Of a stretch of DNA of 64,000 nucleotides, positions 41,890-51,900 are shown in pieces (the stretch's first letter is position 1; the number at the start of each line of letters is the position of its first letter). Made by a program: the position numbers and the translations under genes. The stretch is from Arcicella sp040387735. GTDB lineage: Bacteria; Bacteroidota; Bacteroidia; Cytophagales; Spirosomataceae. The notes beneath the pieces are model-generated. The model worked only from the letters and a program-made list of their open reading frames with translations. It had not been told where the DNA came from and made no database searches. The stretch lies in assembly GCA_040387735.1 (NCBI GenBank), contig JAZKDE010000017.1, positions 1 to 64,000 of the forward strand. Direction: 5' to 3'.

Positions 41890-44469
41890 ATGAACCACGA
41901 AAGTCGTCGAAATTTTCTTAAAACTACCTCCCTACTCTCTGGAATAGGCTTCTCTAATTTTGCTCAAAATCCTACAACTATTTTCCCCATTGAAAGTCAG
42001 AATGGTAAATTGATAATTACATCCCACGAAAAAGGACAAGTTATCAAACCCCTTGATGTTGTCACAATTACCTCTACCGAATCTGGTTATTTTTTCATCC
42101 GTGACGGACGTTTTAGGATGTACCGCAAGGGCGATGGAAAAGTTAATAGCATCACATTTAAAGTTGGCGGAGCATTAGGAAATCATTTTTGTGAACTCCG
42201 CAATGGCAGCGGCGACCGTTTGGATTCCATTTATTTTACGGTCAATTGTCAAACTGAAATAGTTGACAGTACTGGCATTTATAGGGAATTATTACAGACG
42301 CTCTACTGGTCGATGATGGGTGAATTTGGCGAAACCTCGGCGTATAGAATTAACGGGCAAATTTATAAAGTCTTTGTGGGTTGGCTTCGTGACCATACGC
42401 ATACGATGAAGGCAATGAAATACTTTAACCCTAATCTTAAAGATGGATTTGACCTCTATGCTGACTACCAACGGGAAGATGGAATGGTCTGGGACAATAT
42501 TTATCCCCGAACCAAAGAACCAAATTGGTGGGATTCAGTTTTGGAAAAAGGTAATTTTATCAAGAAAATAGAAAATGGAAGGTATGAATTAAAACGTCAA
42601 CCCGTTGAGGCGGATGTGGAGTATTTATTTGTTGAATGTCTTTACTATTCATGGAAAGCAACGGGCGACAATGACTGGATGCGGGAAAGTTTAGACAAAG
42701 CAATTAAAGCCATAACATATTCTACTTCAAATACTTATCGGTGGTCAAAAAAATATCAATTAGTCAAAAGAGCATTCACGATTGACACTTGGGACTTCAA
42801 ACACGAATATGATACCAAAGCTACAGATGATGCCAATATGCTCATTGACGAAAAGACCGATTTTGGTATCATGTTTGGCGACAATAACGGTTTGATTGCT
42901 GCGTACCGAATGTTATCCGAAATGCTACTGGTATGCGGCCGAAAAGATGAGGCAAATTTTTATCGTCAAGAATCCAAAAATATTCAAGAACGCTTGGATA
43001 AATTGGCTTGGAACGGACAACACTATACCCATTTTATTCCCGAAGATTCCCAGTTTTTTCAAAAAAGAAATATTGGAAAAACAAAACCCAACGAGCAAGT
43101 TTCACTTTCAAATGCTTACGCACTCAATCGTGGAGTAAGTCATTTACAAGCCCTCGGTATTTTGAATGAATACCAAAAAATTAGGGGAAATATGCCCAAA
43201 AATTCTGTGGCAGAATGGTACAATATTTACCCCCCATTTGAGCAGGGTTTTCAAAAAGATGGTGAAACTTGGGAATACATAAACGGTGGGGTTAGTAGTA
43301 TCGTTGCCGGGGAATTGGCTCATGGAGCATTTCAGAATGGTTATGAAACTTACGGCGTGGATATTTTGAACAGAATATTGAACCTCACCCGAAAACACGA
43401 TAATTATCTGCACGGAACATATAAAGGTGCTTTAACGGAAAAAAAGGTGGGAAATTTTACGCCAATTAGTTTAGCAAAATCGGCGAATGCTGACTTTTCG
43501 GGCAAAAGCGGACAAGGGATTCCTGGTTGGAATGGTGATGGAGAAGATAACGATGCTTCATCTATTCCTTTGGGACAACACGCCTTTTTGGGTATTCCTT
43601 TTCAAATTACTGACCCATTGGATAATGCTGGGAAGGGTTGTATCGTAGTTTCTGACGATACGGAGAAGGATTATCAAATTTCAACCGCATTATTGATAAG
43701 TAAAAAAGCCAGTACCATTTACCTCCTTCACGCCCACTCAAAAGGTGATATGATTGGTACAGTAACAATCCGTTATGGTGATGGAACAACCTTCACGGAC
43801 TATATTTATGGTGATAAAATCGGAAATTGGTGGTTTCCACAAGACAAACCCAATTTCAAAGTTGCTTGGTTTGGGAAAAATAAAAAATCGCCGTTTGTGG
43901 GTTTGGGCATTACGCAAATTATCAATCCGAACCCTGACAAAATCATTTTATCGGTAGAGTTTTTTGGCATGAAAAATTCAAAATCTCGCTGGATGATTGC
44001 GGGCGTAACTTTGGGCGATACCCTCATTGAATTAAAAGGAAAAGATACCTCTAAAGATGATCTTTCTTTTGGGATTCCCGACCGTTGGGGTGCCGCCGCT
44101 GTAACCTATGCCCTTTTGGAAGGCTTAGCGGGTATAAAAGATACCGCAACTATGTTTGAACGAGTAAAATTATCCCCCCGTTGGGAAGCATCGGGGGAAA
44201 GAGAAGTTGCCGTTACCGTGAAATATGAAGCCTCGGGTGGATATTTCACCTATCAATATAAACTTTCGGGAAATAAACTTTCGCTGACTTTTACGGGGAC
44301 GGGAACACAAACTGACATAGAGATTTTGTTGCCACAGGGCAATAAACCAACATCCTTACGAGTAAATGGTAATTCAAAATCTTTGATAATCAACAAAATA
44401 GAGAATTCAGATTATTTGATTTTTTCAGTGGATAATTTGGGCGTGAGTCGGGTAGATGTTGAATTTTAA
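41890..44469 (+). CDS. Tat-exported six-hairpin glycosidase-like protein
   Basis: 859 residues. Twin-arginine signal (ESRRNFLKTTSLLSG), an N-terminal beta domain (about 40-130), then an (alpha/alpha)6 barrel of the six-hairpin glycosidase type (WLRDHTHTMKAMKYF, QREDGMVWDNIYPR, VEADVEYLFVECLYYSW, ETWEYINGGVSSIVAGELAHG) and C-terminal beta domains. Tat export means it folds, possibly with a cofactor, before leaving the cytoplasm. Glycoside hydrolase activity is likely but the family and substrate cannot be assigned. It is divergent from the SAM-leader unit. Confidence 0.8.
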   Translation: MNHESRRNFLKTTSLLSGIGFSNFAQNPTTIFPIESQNGKLIITSHEKGQVIKPLDVVTITSTESGYFFIRDGRFRMYRKGDGKVNSITFKVGGALGNHFCELRNGSGDRLDSIYFTVNCQTEIVDSTGIYRELLQTLYWSMMGEFGETSAYRINGQIYKVFVGWLRDHTHTMKAMKYFNPNLKDGFDLYADYQREDGMVWDNIYPRTKEPNWWDSVLEKGNFIKKIENGRYELKRQPVEADVEYLFVECLYYSWKATGDNDWMRESLDKAIKAITYSTSNTYRWSKKYQLVKRAFTIDTWDFKHEYDTKATDDANMLIDEKTDFGIMFGDNNGLIAAYRMLSEMLLVCGRKDEANFYRQESKNIQERLDKLAWNGQHYTHFIPEDSQFFQKRNIGKTKPNEQVSLSNAYALNRGVSHLQALGILNEYQKIRGNMPKNSVAEWYNIYPPFEQGFQKDGETWEYINGGVSSIVAGELAHGAFQNGYETYGVDILNRILNLTRKHDNYLHGTYKGALTEKKVGNFTPISLAKSANADFSGKSGQGIPGWNGDGEDNDASSIPLGQHAFLGIPFQITDPLDNAGKGCIVVSDDTEKDYQISTALLISKKASTIYLLHAHSKGDMIGTVTIRYGDGTTFTDYIYGDKIGNWWFPQDKPNFKVAWFGKNKKSPFVGLGITQIINPNPDKIILSVEFFGMKNSKSRWMIAGVTLGDTLIELKGKDTSKDDLSFGIPDRWGAAAVTYALLEGLAGIKDTATMFERVKLSPRWEASGEREVAVTVKYEASGGYFTYQYKLSGNKLSLTFTGTGTQTDIEILLPQGNKPTSLRVNGNSKSLIINKIENSDYLIFSVDNLGVSRVDVEF

Positions 44470-44480
44470 AATAGAATTAA

Positions 44481-44520
44481 AATAAATAATTGAGACACAT
44501 CAATGTCCCAATTATTTATT
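44481..44520. terminator. Bidirectional hairpin between converging genes
   Basis: AATAAATAATTG pairs with CAATTATTTATT (44481-44492 with 44509-44520), extended by GACA/TGTC inside, loop 6 nt. It lies between the glycosidase and the converging lipoprotein gene. Confidence 0.7.
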
Positions 44521-44562
44521 AAATCCCTTCCACATAATTGTAGTTCATTGCCAATAATACAA

Positions 44563-45039
44563 TTACTGTAACTTCAAGGCTGCTGGCAAAGCAACTTTTG
44601 CTTTTCTTACTTTAGCATTTTTGCGTGAAGATTTACGAATAGCTAATGCGGCATTAGCGATTTGCAATTCAGTTATTTTCTGCTCGTAACTGGCAATTAA
44701 AGAAGCACTTTCAGATTTTTTAGCTTCCAAATCCACCGTCATCTTTTTCATTTGCTCGTCCAAAATATTAAATTTTGCACCAATCTCATCCGTCTGACGC
44801 TTGAAGGTATTGACTTGTTGCTCCAATTTAGTAATCTCAACGTTTTTGGCTTTAATTTGGTCTTCCAATGTAAGCTTCACTTCCTTCAATTCTCTAATCT
44901 CTTTATGGGCTCTTTCAACATTTACATCAAGACGATCTTTATCTTTTGCTAATTCGGTATATTGTTTCTGGCTAACGCAAGAGCTGACACCAATGGCTAA
45001 TGATAGAATAATACTTGATTTACGGAGAACATTAATCAT
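44563..45039 (-). CDS. Coiled-coil lipoprotein
   Basis: 158 residues. Type II signal with lipobox VSSC (Cys about residue 21), then a long heptad-rich helix (about 30-130: DRLDVNVERAHKEIRELKEVK onward) and a basic C-terminal tail (RKSSRKNAKVRKAKV). It resembles the N-terminal part of coiled-coil/OmpA-type envelope proteins without the peptidoglycan-binding domain. It is probably anchored in a membrane facing the periplasm. Structural role inferred; no specific family assigned. Confidence 0.75.
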   Translation of the reverse strand: MINVLRKSSIILSLAIGVSSCVSQKQYTELAKDKDRLDVNVERAHKEIRELKEVKLTLEDQIKAKNVEITKLEQQVNTFKRQTDEIGAKFNILDEQMKKMTVDLEAKKSESASLIASYEQKITELQIANAALAIRKSSRKNAKVRKAKVALPAALKLQ

Positions 45040-45226
45040 GATTATGGGGGGTTATGGTTTAATTCTTAGGGTTAAATTATCTGAAAATCAACATTATTTA
45101 TTTGAATATTCATAAAAATAAATTACCTTGGTAATGATTTACGGGGTAAACGGTTGTTGCTTCTTATAAATCAAAGTGAAATGTTTACTTAACAGATTTT
45201 CACAATATTAGTTTCTTTAAACAATC

Positions 45227-46558
45227 ATGAAAAACTTCTGGACATTAACGCTGATAATTATTGCAATACCATTTTTTGGCTATTGCAAAATGCAAGAAAT
45301 ATCTCCATTACAACCAACTTTAGGTCCATTTAAGGAGATAAAACCAGTTAATGAGAAAATAAAGCTAAAGTCTGTTTATGATGAAAAATTTGGGTTTCAA
45401 CTTGCCAGAAGGCGGAAAATAACAAGAATTCCATTTGAATTTCAAGCAAATTTAGTGATAGTCCCTGTAAAAGTCAATAACTCAGATACTTTGCGTTTTA
45501 TTTTAGACACGGGAGTCAGTTCGATTATACTCACTGACCCCAAAATTGCGAAGAAACAAAACATGAAGTTTGTCAGAAATGTGAGAATAGCGGGCGTTGG
45601 TGAAGGCTCAGATGTTGAAGCAGGCATCGTGGTTGAAAATACTATCACCATGGGAGACATGATTGGCTATCGGCAAAATATTGTAGTACTAAAAGAAGAC
45701 ATTCTCAAACTAAGTGAATTTGTTGGCAGACCCGTACATGGAATTATTGGCTACGAAATCTTTAATAGATTTGCAGTAACTATCGACTTCTCAACGAGTG
45801 AGATAATTCTTGAAAATCCAGAACACTACAAATACAAACCCAAGAAGGGAGAACGCTTTCCAATCACGATTGAAGAAAATAAACCTTATTTAAGTACCAT
45901 CGAACTAATTAATGACAATCAAAATTTACCACTCAAAGTTGTATTAGATACAGGAGCTGGTCATGCCATTTCGTTAGATGCCAACCAGCACAATGGAATT
46001 CCAATGCCAGAAAAACTCGTAAAAGCACAATTGGGACGTGGATTAAGCGGAGTCATTAACGGAAATTTAGGCAGAATTCCTATGTTGAAAATTGGCAAAT
46101 TTGAGATGAAAAATCTGCTTGCCTCCTTTCCTGATAGTTTATCCTACCGAGTCAAGGGCGTAGAACTCACCGAAAGACAAGGCAATATTGGTTGTGAATT
46201 TTTAAGAAGATTTAAGGTAACTTTTAATTACAGAGACCAATACATCGTCTTGAAGCCTATTAATCGTCGGATGAAAGAACCTTTTGAGCATAATATGAGC
46301 GGCATAGAATTAATGGCTCAGGGTGAAGATTATCACGAATATACAGTTGATAGAGTTCTTGAAAACTCTCCCGCCGAAGACGCAGGCTTACAACAAGGCG
46401 ACAAAGTAGTGTTCATTAATAATAGGTCTTCCAAAGAAATTACCATCAGCGAAATTTATAAGATATTTCAAAAAGGAGAAGGGAAACCTATTAATTTAAT
46501 CGTAAAAAGAGGCAAAAGCGTTTTTTTTGCAACCTTAAATTTACGGAGGCTAATTTAG
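45227..46558 (+). CDS. Retropepsin-like aspartyl protease with C-terminal PDZ domain
   Basis: 443 residues with an N-terminal export signal; a Cys at residue 20 could be a lipid site but its context (FFGYC) is not typical. Two aspartyl-protease-like units carry the motifs FILDTGVSS (D94) and VVLDTGAGH (D241), so both halves of the active site are in one chain. A PDZ domain covers about residues 365-440 (VDRVLENSPAEDAGLQQGDKVVFIN). This architecture is known in Bacteroidota and other bacteria; substrates are largely unknown. A periplasmic protease role is inferred. Confidence 0.85.
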   Translation: MKNFWTLTLIIIAIPFFGYCKMQEISPLQPTLGPFKEIKPVNEKIKLKSVYDEKFGFQLARRRKITRIPFEFQANLVIVPVKVNNSDTLRFILDTGVSSIILTDPKIAKKQNMKFVRNVRIAGVGEGSDVEAGIVVENTITMGDMIGYRQNIVVLKEDILKLSEFVGRPVHGIIGYEIFNRFAVTIDFSTSEIILENPEHYKYKPKKGERFPITIEENKPYLSTIELINDNQNLPLKVVLDTGAGHAISLDANQHNGIPMPEKLVKAQLGRGLSGVINGNLGRIPMLKIGKFEMKNLLASFPDSLSYRVKGVELTERQGNIGCEFLRRFKVTFNYRDQYIVLKPINRRMKEPFEHNMSGIELMAQGEDYHEYTVDRVLENSPAEDAGLQQGDKVVFINNRSSKEITISEIYKIFQKGEGKPINLIVKRGKSVFFATLNLRRLI

Positions 46559-46840
46559 AATATCACGCCCATTTGAGAATGTACTATGATTCAAAACTGA
46601 TACTTCGCCATGGAGTATCTTCGGTTCAATATATTTGGAAAGTCATTGTTTGATTTCCTATTTTAATTGTGTAAAATATCACAAAAATAGTCATCATCAG
46701 TACAATCAGTGAGTTCGAATAATTTCCAGTTTAAATCAAGAATACTATTGTTTGATTCACAATTAATTAACTGAAGAAGAGTAAATTTTGCCAAATTGAT
46801 AAAAATCAAGGTTTTATCTTCAATCATACTCAATAAATGC

Positions 46841-46871
46841 TTGTTTTTTGTTAAATAATTCACTACTTTTG
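46841..46871 (+). promoter_or_regulatory. Promoter of the rimP-nusA-infB operon
   Basis: TTG (46841-46843), a 20-nt spacer and TACTTTTG (46864-46871), a perfect TAnnTTTG -7 element. The transcript would start near 46877, only about 10 nt before a terminator-like hairpin. Confidence 0.7.
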
Positions 46872-46885
46872 CAGAGAATTTAAAG

Positions 46886-46919
46886 AAAGAGGGGTCGAGA
46901 ATCCCTCTTTTTTGTTTTT
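46886..46919 (+). terminator. Terminator-like hairpin in the rimP leader (possible attenuator)
   Basis: AAAGAGGG (46886-46893) pairs with CCCTCTTT (46903-46910), loop 9 nt, followed by TTTGTTTTT. It has all the marks of an intrinsic terminator yet lies between the operon's promoter and rimP, so read-through must be regulated or partial. Confidence 0.7.
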
Positions 46920-46929
46920 AAAATTTTAG

Positions 46930-46993
46930 TTCCGAAACACAGATTTCACGCTGTCAATCGGACGAATGGCAGACTACAGTCTGTGTTACGGAA
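46930..46993 (+). repeat. Leader inverted repeat just upstream of rimP
   Basis: TTCCGAAACACAGA (46930-46943) and TCTGTGTTACGGAA (46980-46993) pair with one mismatch over 14 bp, ending 6 nt before the rimP start codon. It could hide the initiation region. Confidence 0.65.
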
Positions 46994-46999
46994 AGTTTA

Positions 47000-47473
47000 A
47001 TGACCAAAGAAAAAATAATCGAATTGCTTCAACCTTATTTAGAAGATGACAGAATCTTCATCGTTGAAGTAAAAATGACCGAGGGTAAAATTCGTCAAAG
47101 TATCATTATCCTTTTGGATACTGACGAAGGAATTAAAATCGAAGAATGTGCTTCAATCAGCCGCAGACTGGCTCATTTCATTGAAACACATGAGCTTATC
47201 CAAGACGCATACAATCTGGAAGTATCCTCTCCAGGCATAGACCAACCACTTATTTTTAAACGTCAATACGTAAAAAACATTGGAAGAAACCTGAAATTGC
47301 AAACAGTAGCAGAAGGTGAGAAAATTGGTACACTGGAGAACGTAACCGATGAAGGAATCGCTCTAAAGGAAGAAGTCAAGAAATCAAAAGGCAAGAAAGT
47401 TGAACTCACAGAAAGTATCATGATTCCTTTTGGGAATATCCAACAAGCTAAAGTACAAATATCGTTTAAATAA
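47000..47473 (+). CDS. rimP: Ribosome maturation factor RimP
   Basis: 157 residues. RimP assists 30S assembly. The N-terminal domain has IFIVEVKMTEGKIRQSIIILLDTDEGIKIEECASISR, and the central signature YNLEVSSPGIDQPL is diagnostic. The C-terminal SH3-like domain ends with FGNIQQAKVQISFK. It heads the conserved rimP-nusA-infB operon, with nusA starting 98 bp downstream. The gene is preceded by a hairpin-rich leader. Confidence 0.96.
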   Translation: MTKEKIIELLQPYLEDDRIFIVEVKMTEGKIRQSIIILLDTDEGIKIEECASISRRLAHFIETHELIQDAYNLEVSSPGIDQPLIFKRQYVKNIGRNLKLQTVAEGEKIGTLENVTDEGIALKEEVKKSKGKKVELTESIMIPFGNIQQAKVQISFK

Positions 47474-47571
47474 TGAAAAAATGATTAGTGATTAGCCGTT
47501 AGCAAATCAATGTAAACTTGATACCTAATGTATAATTCCTAAACAAACTTTCATTGTAAAATTATGAAAAG

Positions 47572-48819
47572 ATGAATAGTGCAGAATTAATTTCGTCGTT
47601 TGCGGATTTTGCAAAAGAAAAAAACATTGACCGTCCGACGATGATAAAAGTACTGGAAGACGTTTTCCGTACCATGATTCGTAAGAGATATGGAACCGAT
47701 GAGAACTTTGATGTGATCATCAACCCTGACAGTGGCGACTTAGAAATGTGGCGTACTCGTGAAATTGTTGATGATAATTCAGAAGACATTTGGGACTATG
47801 ACAAAATTCCATTGGAAGAAGCCAAGAAAATTGAACCAGATTTTGAGATTGGAGAAGAGGTTGCAGAATTGGTAAAATTAGAGGATTTCGGTCGTAGAAT
47901 TGTTCAGACAGCTCGCCAAACACTTATCCAAAAAATCAAAGACTTAGAAAAAGAGGGTCTATTTGAGAAATATAAAGATTTGGTAGGTGAAATGGTTTCT
48001 GGAGATGTTTATCAGATTATCGGAAAAGAATTTATCATTACTGACAGCGAAGGCAATGAGTTGACTCTTCCAAAGTCAGAAATGATTCAGAAAGACCGTT
48101 TTAAGAAAGGTGAACCAGTAAAAGCAGTTATTCACAAAGTTGATATGAATAACGGAACACCCAAGATTATTCTTTCGAGAACATCGCCTGTATTCTTAGA
48201 GCGTTTATTTGAGCAAGAAATTCCTGAAATTTACGATGGTCAAATCATGATTCGTAAAATTGTTCGTGAACCAGGCGAGCGTGCAAAAGTAGCAGTAGAA
48301 TCGTATGATGACCGTATCGATCCAGTTGGAGCCTGCGTTGGAATGAAAGGTTCTCGTATTCACGGGATTGTTCGTGAATTGCAGAATGAAAACATTGACG
48401 TTATCAATTATACTGAAAATCTTGAACTATTAGTAGGCCGTGCATTAAGTCCAGCCAAAGTAAGTTCAATGAACATTGATAAAGAAAAGAAGCGTATTGC
48501 GGTGTATTTACAACCCGACCAAGTATCATTGGCAATCGGTAAAGGTGGACAAAATATTAAGTTAGCAGGCAAATTAGTTGGCTACGAATTAGATGTTTAT
48601 CGTGATATTAAAGAACACGAAATAGACGACGAAGACGTAGATTTATCAGAATTCTCTGATAAAATCGAAGACTGGGTAATTGTAGAATTACACAAAATCG
48701 GTTTGGATACAGCCAAACAGGTTCTGGCATTAAATAGTGACGAATTAATTCGCCGTACAGAACTTGAAGAAGAAACAGTGAACGAAGTTTTATCAATCCT
48801 ACGTTCGGAGTTTGAATAA
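47572..48819 (+). CDS. nusA: Transcription termination/antitermination factor NusA
   Basis: 415 residues. N-terminal RNA-polymerase-binding domain (LISSFADFAKEKNIDRPTMIKVLEDVFRTMIRKRYG), S1 domain (about 135-200), two KH domains (GACVGMKGSRIHGIVRELQNENIDV; VSLAIGKGGQNIKLAGKLVGYELDV). A short C-terminal helix-hairpin segment ends the protein without E. coli-type acidic repeats, as usual for Bacteroidota. It controls pausing and termination. A long inverted repeat follows before infB. Confidence 0.97.
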   Translation: MNSAELISSFADFAKEKNIDRPTMIKVLEDVFRTMIRKRYGTDENFDVIINPDSGDLEMWRTREIVDDNSEDIWDYDKIPLEEAKKIEPDFEIGEEVAELVKLEDFGRRIVQTARQTLIQKIKDLEKEGLFEKYKDLVGEMVSGDVYQIIGKEFIITDSEGNELTLPKSEMIQKDRFKKGEPVKAVIHKVDMNNGTPKIILSRTSPVFLERLFEQEIPEIYDGQIMIRKIVREPGERAKVAVESYDDRIDPVGACVGMKGSRIHGIVRELQNENIDVINYTENLELLVGRALSPAKVSSMNIDKEKKRIAVYLQPDQVSLAIGKGGQNIKLAGKLVGYELDVYRDIKEHEIDDEDVDLSEFSDKIEDWVIVELHKIGLDTAKQVLALNSDELIRRTELEEETVNEVLSILRSEFE

Positions 48820-48831
48820 TGTAAAAAAGTA

Positions 48832-48912
48832 ATTGTGTAATAGAGTGACTGAGTGTATCGACCATTTAGTTTACTACCCAATTGCTTCCGCTCAGTCACT
48901 CTATTACACAAT
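48832..48912 (+). repeat. Perfect 22-bp inverted repeat between nusA and infB
   Basis: 48832-48853 and 48891-48912 are exact inverse complements, with a 37-nt loop. It lies 12 bp after the nusA stop and ends 39 bp before the infB start, so the mRNA carries a strong hairpin within an essential operon. There is no T run, so it is not a standard terminator. Confidence 0.88.
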
Positions 48913-48951
48913 AACAAAATAACTATTATAGAAAAGTATCAATTAACAAGT

Positions 48952-51900
48952 ATGGCAGAAGATAAAATGATGCGTTTGAGCCTTGTGGCAAAGCAGATTA
49001 ACGTGGGAACCTCAACCATTGTTCAATATCTCTCTGTCAAAGGTCATAAGGTTGAGAACAACCCAAATGCCAAATTAAATTTTGAGCAACTCAAACTCGT
49101 AGCAAAAGAGTTTGGTGCAGATTCTCTTTTGAAAGAATCTACCCAGTCGGCACCCAAAGTTGCGGAAGAAGAAGTATTTGTCCCAATAAGGAGACAAGAT
49201 GAAGACTATTTACCTTTGTATTCACGTGAAGCAGGCAAAAGTCAACCCGTAACACCAACAGCAGTTGAAGTTCCAAAAATTGAAGAAAAAGTTGTTATCG
49301 AGCCAGAGAAAATCGTAGCGAAGGCAGACATCCAACTGAAAGTAATAGGTAAGGTTGAATTGGATGCTAAAGGAAATGTTATTCCTCCTAAACCAGTAGT
49401 GGCTCCAGTAGTAGTAGAAACTAAACCTGAGCCTAAAATAGAAGAAGTGAAGCCAGTTGTGGTTGAAGTAGAGAAACCAAAAGTAGAAGAGAAAATAGAA
49501 GTAATAAAACCAGTAGTAGTGGTTGAGGTAGAAAAACCTAAAGCTTTAGAGCCTGAGAAAGCAGTGGAAGCTCCAAAACAAATTGTAGAACCCAAACAGG
49601 AAATAGTGGAAAAACCCGTAGTGGCAACTCCAGTAGCACAAAAACCTGTAATAGAAAGCACTCCGATTGTGGAAATAGCCGAACCAAAGGTTGTAGTTGA
49701 GACCAAAGTAGAACAACCAAAACCTCAACAAAATAACCAAAACTCTCAAAATAGACCACAGGGAGCAGGTAATAATAACCAAAACCAACAGAATAGACCA
49801 CAAGGTGGTGGTAACAATAACCAAAACCAGCAGAATAGACCGCAAGGTGGTGGGGGTAATAATAACCAAAATCAGCAGAATAAACCTCAAGGTGGCGGTA
49901 ATAATAACCCAAACCCTCAGAATAAACCTCAAAGCGGATTTAATAGTCCATACAATCAGGGAGGAGGACATATTTCGAATCAACCAGCGAAAGTAGTGCC
50001 AACAACTCCAACTGATAATAAACCACAGAAATTAGGACGTAACGATGCCATTCCTGATGATACTTCATCAGTTGAATTAATTGAAGCGAAAGGTGAGCAA
50101 TTACGTGGATTAAAAGTTTTGGGTAAAATTGAATTGCCAGTAGAGACAGGTCGTGGAGGAAATCGCAATAACAATAATAACAACAATAATAAGAAAAAGC
50201 GTAAACGCATTGATAAACCTGGAGGAGCAAAAGTTACTGAAACAGAAATTCGTAACGAAAAAGGAGCTCCACGTCCGAAAAAAGACGGTGCTCCAGTTGA
50301 TCCAAATGCTCCAAAAAGACCTGTTACTACGACAGGAACAGGAACACCTACCACAGGACAAGGCGGTAATAATAACAACAACCATAATAGAACTGGAAAC
50401 AGCCCGAACTACAAAGGAAATCGTAACAATAACAATAATACCAATACGAATCCAGGAGCAAAACCAGTACCTAAAGGAGAAGTTACTGAGAAACAGATTC
50501 AGGACCAAATCAAGGCAACAATGGCTCGTCTGCAAGGACAGTCAAACAAGTCGAACTTTGGAGCGAAAGAACGTCGTGAAAAACGTAAATTCCGTGCTGA
50601 TAGAAACGAACAGAGACAATTAGCAGAAGACGAAGAAGCAAAAGTATTAAAGGTAACTGAATTTATTTCAGCCAGTGAATTAGCATCGTTGATGGATGTT
50701 TCAGTAAATGAAATTATTTCATCATGTATGAGTTTGGGGATGTTTGTTTCAATCAACCAACGCCTTGAGGCCGATGTCATTGCTTTAATTACTGAAGAAT
50801 TTGGATTTGAAGTACAATTTGTATCAGCCGAAGAAGAAATTGAATCTGCTATTCCAGAAGAGATTGATGCACCCGAAGATTTAATTGCAAGAGCACCAAT
50901 CGTAACTATCATGGGTCACGTTGACCACGGTAAAACATCATTACTTGATTATATACGTCGTGCAAAAGTAGCCGCTGGTGAAGCTGGAGGTATTACCCAA
51001 CACATCGGAGCCTATTCAGTTAAGCAAGATGATGGCCGTAGTATTACATTCTTAGATACACCTGGTCACGAAGCCTTTACTGCCATGCGTGCAAGGGGTG
51101 CTAAAGTAACCGACGTTGCTATTATTGTAATTGCGGCGGATGATGCTGTGATGCCTCAAACGGAAGAAGCCATCAATCACTGTATGGTTGCGGGTGTACC
51201 AATCGTATTTGCCTTCTCTAAAATAGATAAGCCAGGAGCTAATACGGAGAAAATTCGTGAACAATTATCCATCAAAAATATTCTTGTAGAAGAATGGGGC
51301 GGTAAATACCAAACACAAGAACTTTCTTCTAAATCAGGAATGGGAGTAAATGAATTGTTGGAGAAAGTGTTGCTCGAAGCAGAAATGTTAGAATTAAAAG
51401 CAAATCCAGACAAACGTGCCGTAGGTACTGTTGTGGAAGCTTCATTAGATAAAGGCCGTGGATACGTTGCCAATATTTTGGTACAAGCAGGAACATTGAA
51501 AGTTGGTGATATGATGCTCGCAGGAGCTCACTACGGACGTGTGAAAGCCATGTTTGATTACCGTGGTAATAAATTAATAGTAGCAGGTCCTTCAACACCA
51601 GTCCAAGTATTAGGATTAGCTGGAGCTCCAGCAGCCGGTGACAAATTGAGCGTAATGGAAAATGAACGTGACGCTCGTGAAATCGCTAATAAACGTGAGC
51701 AGATTCTTCGTGAGCAATCATTACGTACTCGTAAACACATTACTTTAGAAGAAATTGGTCGTCGTAAAGCAATTGGAGCATTCAAAGAATTGAATGTAAT
51801 TGTGAAAGGTGACGTGGATGGTTCAGTAGAAGCCCTATCGGATTCATTATTGAAACTTTCAACGGAAGAAGTACAAGTAAGAATTATCCACAAAGGTGTG

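Noticed and set aside
46663..46863. A 66-codon minus-strand frame overlapping the rimP promoter
   Set aside because: It has no signal, domain or neighbour support and covers a good promoter, so it is probably chance.
48853..48951. 33-residue N-terminal extension of IF-2
   Set aside because: It translates through the inverted repeat and lacks similarity to IF-2; the IF2N domain begins right after the ATG at 48952.
49731..49935. Short repeated units that could suggest a CRISPR or satellite
   Set aside because: They are in frame within infB and encode the Asn/Gln/Gly-rich linker.
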